A stretch of DNA of 48,786 nucleotides from assembly GCA_041082245.1 (NCBI GenBank), contig JBDOIE010000152.1:1-48786 (forward strand), given 5' to 3'. A program made the translations under genes and the position numbers. The notes beneath the pieces were generated by a model that searched no databases, had not been told where the DNA came from, and was given only the letters and a program-made list of their open reading frames with translations. The stretch's first letter is position 1. Each line of letters begins with the position of its first letter. Of this stretch, positions 41,662 through 46,711 are shown piece after piece. Source of the DNA: DAOTVY01 sp041082245. GTDB lineage: Bacteria; Chloroflexota; Chloroflexia; DTKN01.

Positions 41662-42639
41662 CTATTCCTCGCCGAACATTGCCTGTGCCATCCGTTCGAT
41701 CATCGCGAGGCCGGTGATGTCCCGCTCGAACTCCGGAATCCGGGCGATCACCTCTCCGCCAAAGGTGCGCTCGATCTCGGCCAGGTACTTTTGCTGCATG
41801 GCCAGGCGATTGCGCAGGTACTCGGGGATGTCCTGCTCGGCCAGTTCCGCAGGGAGGACACGGTTGACGATGTAGCCGGAGATCGGCACGTGGAACTTGG
41901 CAAAGAGCTGCGCAGCCTTGACCGTGTCCAGGATGATCATCTCCTCCGGGGTAACCACGAAGAAGAAGGCCGTCTTCTGCCGGTCCGTCAGGATGCTGGA
42001 GGAGGTATTGATGCGATAGCGGATCTCCTGCAGTTCGCGCAGGATCTTGTCCTCCTCCATCTCCTGCCGCCGCTGCATGATGCGCGCTACCTGCGCATAC
42101 TCTTCCATCTCCTGACGCAAAGCGGTGATTTTTTCGATCCACTGGTCGTACACGCTCGCCATGCTGAGGTAGTAGAGCGCGTGGCCCAGCGGCACGAGGT
42201 CGTAGATGTAGTAGTCATAGTCCTGGCCGAGGACGATGTCCACCACCGCGTCAAAGATGGCACTTTCTTCCATGGCCGGCTCGGCTGCCGCGGCCCGGAT
42301 ATAGTCCTCGATCTCGTCCGGGACCTTCTCCAGGCCGTACATGTCCAGAATCTTCCGGCGGATCTCCTCCTGGTATTCGCGGATGCGCCGGTCGGCATCG
42401 ATCTCTTCGGCAAAGAGGTTGGGAACGATCTCTACCGGCCCCTTGCCGAAGATGTCCCGCTGGAAGATGTCGGAAAGGGAAGCCTGGGGGTCCACCGAAA
42501 AGACCAGGACGCGGTACCCCTGGCGGGCCAGCCAGTAAGCTGTAGCGGCAGAAAAGGTGGTCTTGCCCAGCCCCCCTTTGCCGCCGAACATGATGTAACG
42601 CCGTTCCGGGTGTTCGCGAAAAACTCGGGCTAGGGACAT
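41662..42639 (-). CDS. ArsA/Get3-like ATPase A
   Basis: 325 residues. Deviant Walker A GGKGGLGKTTFS at 19-30 (signature Lys21). Switch I is SVDPQASLSD with the catalytic-type Asp50 retained. Switch II is YIYDLVPLGHALYYL: the GH is kept but T-A-P-T is replaced by L-V-P-L. The rest follows its paralogue (ASVYDQWIEKI, TAFFFVVTPEEM, GYIVNRVLP, NRLAMQQKYLAEIERTFGG, MIERMAQAMFG). No Get3-type CxxC zinc motif is present. ArsA/Get3 proteins are dimers that switch on ATP binding to handle membrane proteins, arsenite or metal-centre assembly. ATG 42639 follows the small membrane protein gene by 15 bases. Confidence 0.88.
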   Translation of the reverse strand: MSLARVFREHPERRYIMFGGKGGLGKTTFSAATAYWLARQGYRVLVFSVDPQASLSDIFQRDIFGKGPVEIVPNLFAEEIDADRRIREYQEEIRRKILDMYGLEKVPDEIEDYIRAAAAEPAMEESAIFDAVVDIVLGQDYDYYIYDLVPLGHALYYLSMASVYDQWIEKITALRQEMEEYAQVARIMQRRQEMEEDKILRELQEIRYRINTSSSILTDRQKTAFFFVVTPEEMIILDTVKAAQLFAKFHVPISGYIVNRVLPAELAEQDIPEYLRNRLAMQQKYLAEIERTFGGEVIARIPEFERDITGLAMIERMAQAMFGEE

Positions 42640-42654
42640 CTCTTCCTCGCTCTC

Positions 42655-42921
42655 TCAGGCCAGCGCATCCGTCAGATCGCGTTCGCGCAGCATGCGCCGT
42701 TTCCACGTGGCAATCTGGGGGACCACATACGGGAGGATACGCAACGAGTAGTAGGGCGGCAGGATGGGGACGCCCAGAAGGTCCCCCATCGTGATGAGGA
42801 TGAATAGATGCTCCATGCTGCCCCGTGTCTTCAGCGCATAACGGGCCATATCATGGCCCGCCATGCCATAGAGGATGCTCTTGAACGCATCCAGGAACCC
42901 ACCTTTTTTCTCCTCGGCCAT
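42655..42921 (-). CDS. Small membrane protein with GDxLGVPxLPPYY core, paralogue 2
   Basis: 88 residues. After a charged start (MAEEKKGGF) come ILYGM, HLFILITMGDLLGVPILPPY, YSLRILPYVVP and WKRRMLRERDLTDAL. It aligns with the 106-residue protein encoded just upstream at 38 of 74 positions by my own hand alignment. The hydrophobic stretch around GDLLGVPILPPYY would form one kinked helix or a re-entrant hairpin. I do not recognise the family. ATG 42921 has GGAGG upstream. Placed immediately before two ArsA-type ATPases, it may be their membrane receptor or client. Confidence 0.7.
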   Translation of the reverse strand: MAEEKKGGFLDAFKSILYGMAGHDMARYALKTRGSMEHLFILITMGDLLGVPILPPYYSLRILPYVVPQIATWKRRMLRERDLTDALA

Positions 42922-43062
42922 GTCCACCTCCGTGGATAACCCCGGCGCACGACCTTGCCGGCCTGATACCCCCACCCGGCAAGCGTTGCCCCGGGATCGT
43001 GCCTCCTGGGTATTGCCCCAAAACCGAACCGTTTCCCTGCCCTAAGCCGGACCAGTCTCGCG

Positions 43063-43383
43063 TCAACCGATCTCGTGCTCCAAGAGTTCGGTAAAATCCT
43101 TCTCGCGGAGCACCTGAAAGCGCCACCCACTCAGGTAAGGATAGGCATAGGGCAGGAGCCGCAGGGTATAATACGGCGGAAGGAGTGGCACGCCCAGAAA
43201 ATCCCCGAATACCGCAAGGACGAAAAGGCTCTCCAGCCTCCCGCGTTCCTTTTGCAGTTCGCGCACCCAGTCGTAGATCGTCATCCCGTAGAGGATCTCC
43301 CGGAGGGTGCGCCCCAACAGACGGAACCCGGAACACAGCTTCTTCCACAGCCTTTGGCAACCCCTTGCTGCTTTCCGCTCCAT
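43063..43383 (-). CDS. Small membrane protein with GDxLGVPxLPPYY core, paralogue 1
   Basis: 106 residues, first gene of the cluster. Basic N-terminus (ERKAARGCQRLWKKLCSGFR), then REILYGMTIYDWVRELQK, LFVLAVFGDFLGVPLLPPYY, TLRLLPYAYPYLSGW and VLREKDFTELL. It is a tandem paralogue of the 88-residue protein that follows after a 141-base gap. The shared core ILYGM...GD-x-LGVP-x-LPPYY-x-LR-x-LPY is not a motif I can name. The ATG at 43383 has GGGGAG upstream. No clear promoter is visible on this strand before it. Confidence 0.7.
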   Translation of the reverse strand: MERKAARGCQRLWKKLCSGFRLLGRTLREILYGMTIYDWVRELQKERGRLESLFVLAVFGDFLGVPLLPPYYTLRLLPYAYPYLSGWRFQVLREKDFTELLEHEIG

Positions 43384-43833
43384 AGTCGCTCCCCGGAAGG
43401 AGGCGCAAGAGCCTCAAATAGACTCCCGCACCCCTCCAAGGACCCGTACGTGCCATATGCTTCCACCTCCGGTGCCCGCCTCAGACCCCGGACGAGTTCG
43501 GATGGCGCCGTACGCACTGGCACGCCCGCTTCCAGACCCTGTCGAGCGATCGCGGATGGAGAAAACGGACCTCCAGCTCGGTTCCGTAGCGTGTAAGAAG
43601 ACCCTCGACCTACGGACACGAATTCCGCCTGTGGATCCGACAGAGACCCCGGGCTCATCTCCGGCTGCACCGGTTCGTCCGGTTGCCCTCCGCTCGGCGG
43701 CTCCTCGGGTGCGCCAAGCGACAACGTCCTGAGCCTTGGGCGCTGATCCCCGATCCACGGGCCACGGCAATACGGGCTGGCGAGCTATCCCCGGCTTAAA
43801 CCTGTTAAAACCGGGCACATCTACGACGCGCTC
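43384..43833. other. Intergenic interval between cstA and the ArsA cluster
   Basis: 450 bases with no convincing gene. An open minus-strand frame at 43281-43724 begins with a Pro/Gly-rich stretch but overlaps the small membrane protein gene by 100 bases and resembles nothing. Near cstA, an imperfect inverted repeat occupies 43790-43815 (CCCGG...CCGGG with TTAA arms). No consensus -10/-35 pair is visible for the downstream cluster. Confidence 0.4.
43790..43815 (-). terminator. Possible weak terminator or 3'-end hairpin of cstA
   Basis: Imperfect hairpin with CCCGG/CCGGG outer arms and TTTTAA/TTTAAG inner arms, about 20 bases after the cstA stop on the minus strand. No T-run follows, so termination strength is doubtful. 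Confidence 0.35.
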
Positions 43834-45570
43834 TCACCGCGCCGCCTTGGCCATCTCCGCCCGACGTCGGACGATGGCCAGGATGGCATCTACCGCCAGG
43901 ACAATGGCCAGCACGGCGAGAACGATGGCGAGCACCCCGATCGTTACCTGAGCAGCGATGTCCTGCCACGCCGTCAGGGTCGGGAGCTTCTTGACCAGGG
44001 CATTGTAGGCCGACCAGCATAGGGCTGCGACCGTCGTGACGAACATAAAGATGAACGGCCAGAAGGTCCACTGATAGTTCTTGGCTTTGGACATCAGCCA
44101 GATCGTCACGAGCAGGAGGGCCAGAGAAGCCATCAGCTGGTTAGCCGCGCCGAAGACACCCCAGATCTGGATGAACGGGACGATCCAGATCAGGAAGAGG
44201 GTAAAGACGAGGGCGATGAACGTGCCGACGTGCATGTTCTTGAGAGCGGGAATGGTGTCCCCGAGCGCTTCCGCGCTGGCCACGCGCATGAAACGCACGA
44301 CCAGGTGCATAATGGTCAGCGCCATCAGCGTAAGGAACACTGCCCCATACGCCGCGCCGAACGCGGGATCGATCCCCAGGTTGGCCAGGAAGTTCGCGAG
44401 GCCCTTGGAAAACACCGCGGCCGCTGCACCTGGCCCTCCGGCATCCTTGTATCCCTGGAAGCTGCCGAAGGCAACGGTAGCGGTGAGGAAAGCCAGGATG
44501 GCGAAGAACATCTCCAGGAACATCGCACCGCCGCCCACGTAGAGGCCGTCCGTCTCCTTCTCCAGCTGCCGGGCCGTACCGGAGGAGGACACCAGGCTGT
44601 GCCATCCGGAGATGGCCCCGCACGCGATCGTCACGAAGAGCATCGGCCAGAGGGGTCCCGAGGCAGTGGTGAAGGTTGTGACTGCCGGAAAGTCCCCCAT
44701 CCCCGGGGCTTTCACCACCAGGCCGAGCACGCCCGCGATGACCCCCAGCAGGACGATCCAGAAGGAGACGTAGTTGATCGGCTGCGCCCAGCGCCAGATC
44801 GGTAGCACCGCGCCCAGGTAGCAGAAGATGGCCACGAGGAGGCTCCCGATAAACCGGGCCTGGGTGACCTGCAGGAAGAGGGTCGGTGATACCGGTTTGC
44901 CCTCTACCATCTGGATGCCGTAGATTGTGTTGAAAAAGTCCTTGACCGGCGGCAGGGTTCCCACCCAGATGCCGATCAGCGCGATCACCACGGTGACGAT
45001 GGTCGTGAGGATGATGTCCTGCTTCCACTTGTAGGTCATCTGGCCGGCCAGCAGTCCCGCCGCGATCACAAAGAGCACGCCCAGCGGCACGGCCGGATTC
45101 GTGAGCAGGTTAAACCCCACCTGAATCCCGAAGGCCCCCATGATCATCAGCAGGTAGACATAGATGAAGGCCAGCAGGATGCCCCGGGCGCGGGGAGAGA
45201 TGAGGCGGTAACTGAGGGCACCGAAGCTCTGGCCCTCTTCCCGGACGCCGATCATGATGCTGCTGTAGTCCTGAACCCACCCGATGAAGAAGGTGCCCAG
45301 GACGATCCACAACAGCGCCGGCAGCCAGCCCCACTGCACGGCGATGATCGGACCCAGGATCGGCCCCAGGGCTGCGATCGACTTGAACTGGTAGCCGAAG
45401 AGGACGTTCCGGTTGGCGGGAATAAAATCCACGCCGTCCATATACATCTTGGCCGGCGTGGCTCGTTTCTCGTCCGGCTGGATAACCCGCCGGTCGATCG
45501 TCTTGGCATAGACCCAATACCCCACCGCATACGCGACCGCCGCGATCAGGAGCACCAGGATCCCATTCAT
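43834..45570 (-). CDS. cstA: Carbon starvation protein CstA family transporter
   Basis: 578 residues with about 16 hydrophobic helices. Family hallmarks: DGVDFIPANRNVLFGYQFKS, IAALGPILGPIIAVQWGWLP, FIGWVQDYSSIMIGVREEGQ, CGAISGWHSLVSSSGTARQL, and FGAANQLMASLALLLVT near the C-terminus. CstA proteins are membrane importers of peptides or pyruvate used when carbon is scarce. The length matches the shorter CstA group without the E. coli C-terminal extension. The ATG at 45570 has AGGAGG upstream. Expressed from its own strong promoter; no LytS/LytT-type sensor genes adjoin it. Confidence 0.95.
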   Translation of the reverse strand: MNGILVLLIAAVAYAVGYWVYAKTIDRRVIQPDEKRATPAKMYMDGVDFIPANRNVLFGYQFKSIAALGPILGPIIAVQWGWLPALLWIVLGTFFIGWVQDYSSIMIGVREEGQSFGALSYRLISPRARGILLAFIYVYLLMIMGAFGIQVGFNLLTNPAVPLGVLFVIAAGLLAGQMTYKWKQDIILTTIVTVVIALIGIWVGTLPPVKDFFNTIYGIQMVEGKPVSPTLFLQVTQARFIGSLLVAIFCYLGAVLPIWRWAQPINYVSFWIVLLGVIAGVLGLVVKAPGMGDFPAVTTFTTASGPLWPMLFVTIACGAISGWHSLVSSSGTARQLEKETDGLYVGGGAMFLEMFFAILAFLTATVAFGSFQGYKDAGGPGAAAAVFSKGLANFLANLGIDPAFGAAYGAVFLTLMALTIMHLVVRFMRVASAEALGDTIPALKNMHVGTFIALVFTLFLIWIVPFIQIWGVFGAANQLMASLALLLVTIWLMSKAKNYQWTFWPFIFMFVTTVAALCWSAYNALVKKLPTLTAWQDIAAQVTIGVLAIVLAVLAIVLAVDAILAIVRRRAEMAKAAR

Positions 45571-45651
45571 CTCTCACTCCTCCTTGCGGGGAGACGCGCT
45601 CGCGGCGCGTGGATGAGTTCCATCTCATGGGATCAGTAGCCTCACCTCCTT
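45567..45651 (-). promoter_or_regulatory. cstA leader with unattached perfect ribosome site and possible 18-codon leader peptide
   Basis: AAGGAGGTGA (45651-45642) is a perfect anti-SD match but 72 bases from the cstA ATG, which has its own AGGAGG. Downstream are ATG 45628 (13 bases away) and ATG 45623; the latter opens an 18-codon frame ending in TGA at 45569-45567, overlapping the cstA ATG (ATGA). This could be a translated leader peptide coupled to cstA. Spacing is long, so it is tentative. Confidence 0.35.
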
Positions 45652-45689
45652 TCGGGATAGCCCGCCAGCCGCGTTTTTCGTCATAAGTA

Positions 45690-45718
45690 ATTATAGCACG
45701 CGCGGGGATAGGGGTCAA
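45690..45718 (-). promoter_or_regulatory. Strong sigma70-type promoter for cstA
   Basis: Minus strand TTGACC (45718-45713), 17-base spacer, perfect TATAAT (45695-45690). Transcription would start near 45683, giving a leader of about 110 bases. Confidence 0.82.
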
Positions 45719-45846
45719 ACCACTTGGCGGTCGCCGTGGCTCGGGTGCTGCCCGGCGTTGGCAGACCACTGCTTCGGTGTACACGCGACGGGGCGCCGCT
45801 ATCCCCTGGCACGGCCTATGCGGGATCTCCTTGCCCGAGGGCCGTC

Positions 45847-46584
45847 TCAGCGGAGCCGTAGCATAAGGTACAGGAGGATTACCTTCGCGCTGTTGTTCAC
45901 CGCATGGATCAGGACCGGTGTCCACAGGCTCCCGCTGCGTTCGTACACCAGCGCGAGGATAAAGCCGAGCGTCCAACCGGCCGCGATCGTCGGGGGATCT
46001 CCGTGCACGAGCCCGAAGATCAACGTGCTGATGACCAGAGCAGCCCGCACCCCCCATCGGTCTCGCAGCCAGCGGAAGAGCACCCCACGGAAAAAGACTT
46101 CCTCTGCGAACGGCACCGCCAGCCCCACCAGCAGGAACATGCCCAATCCGGCGGTCCAGGAGAAACCGATCGGCGCAAGCGCCTCCGCCTGCGGGTCTGT
46201 GGTGCGCCCCATGAGGCGCTGCACCAGGCCGGCCATCGCGCTTGTCAGGAACAGCCCCGCTATCCCGATCACCATCGCGCTCGCGACCCACTCCAGGCTC
46301 GGCCACACCAGTCCCAACACGCGCCACGAAAGGCCCCGCCGGCGCAACCCAAGAAGGTATACGCTGCCCAACAGCGCCGCAACCTCCAGGAAGACGATCG
46401 CCATCGTACCCAGGAGGAGCACCAGTTCCCGGGCGCGGCCGGCCGCCTGCGCCGACCGCATCCCCCACCCCACCGCCAGGCTCCCCGCCAAGAGGACCGC
46501 GATACTGCTCCCGCTCATCCCGAGGATATCGCGCCAGCTCCAGAGCCCTTGGCCGCGTGCTTCTGTAGAAGGTGCAGCGTCCAT
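45847..46584 (-). CDS. CPBP family intramembrane metalloprotease
   Basis: 245 residues with about seven or eight membrane helices. The CPBP (CAAX prenyl protease 2/Abi) motifs are complete: EEVFFRGVLFRWL (Glu-Glu and Arg), LIFGLVHGDPPTI (His) and VLIHAVNNSAK (His, Asn). Members cleave inside the membrane; in bacteria roles range from peptide maturation to bacteriocin immunity. Target unknown. The ATG at 46584 has GGGGGA 3 bases upstream and follows directly after a very stable hairpin (46599-46641). The gap to cstA is 276 bases, so it is not clearly in one operon with it. Confidence 0.9.
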   Translation of the reverse strand: MDAAPSTEARGQGLWSWRDILGMSGSSIAVLLAGSLAVGWGMRSAQAAGRARELVLLLGTMAIVFLEVAALLGSVYLLGLRRRGLSWRVLGLVWPSLEWVASAMVIGIAGLFLTSAMAGLVQRLMGRTTDPQAEALAPIGFSWTAGLGMFLLVGLAVPFAEEVFFRGVLFRWLRDRWGVRAALVISTLIFGLVHGDPPTIAAGWTLGFILALVYERSGSLWTPVLIHAVNNSAKVILLYLMLRLR

Positions 46585-46598
46585 TTGTCCCCCGTTTG

Positions 46599-46641
46599 AG
46601 GTGGAGAGGGCGCGCTCCGGAGAGCGCTACCCTCTCCACCT
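46599..46641 (-). promoter_or_regulatory. Very stable hairpin next to the CPBP ribosome site
   Basis: AGGTGGAGAGGG (46599-46610) pairs perfectly with CCCTCTCCACCT (46630-46641), and inside GCGCTC (46612-46617) pairs with GAGCGC (46622-46627) around CGGA, nearly 18 bp of stem. No T-run follows on either side. It could end the C25 protease transcript, block exonucleases, or shape access to the ribosome site 8 bases downstream. Confidence 0.6.
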
Positions 46642-46711
46642 TCGCATCCCGGCATCACCAGGATCAATCAGCCCTGCCCGGTTTCGGCTGGACAAGGATG
46701 CCCCGAGACCG

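Noticed and set aside
39514..43383. Arsenic-resistance operon
   Set aside because: ArsA-type ATPases are present but there is no ArsB/Acr3 pump, ArsD, ArsC or ArsR, and no metal-binding Cys triplet in the ATPases.
43281..43724. Minus-strand frame of 148 codons with a Pro/Gly-rich start, upstream of the small membrane protein genes
   Set aside because: It overlaps the well-supported 106-residue paralogue by about 100 bases and resembles no family; I could not separate it from chance.
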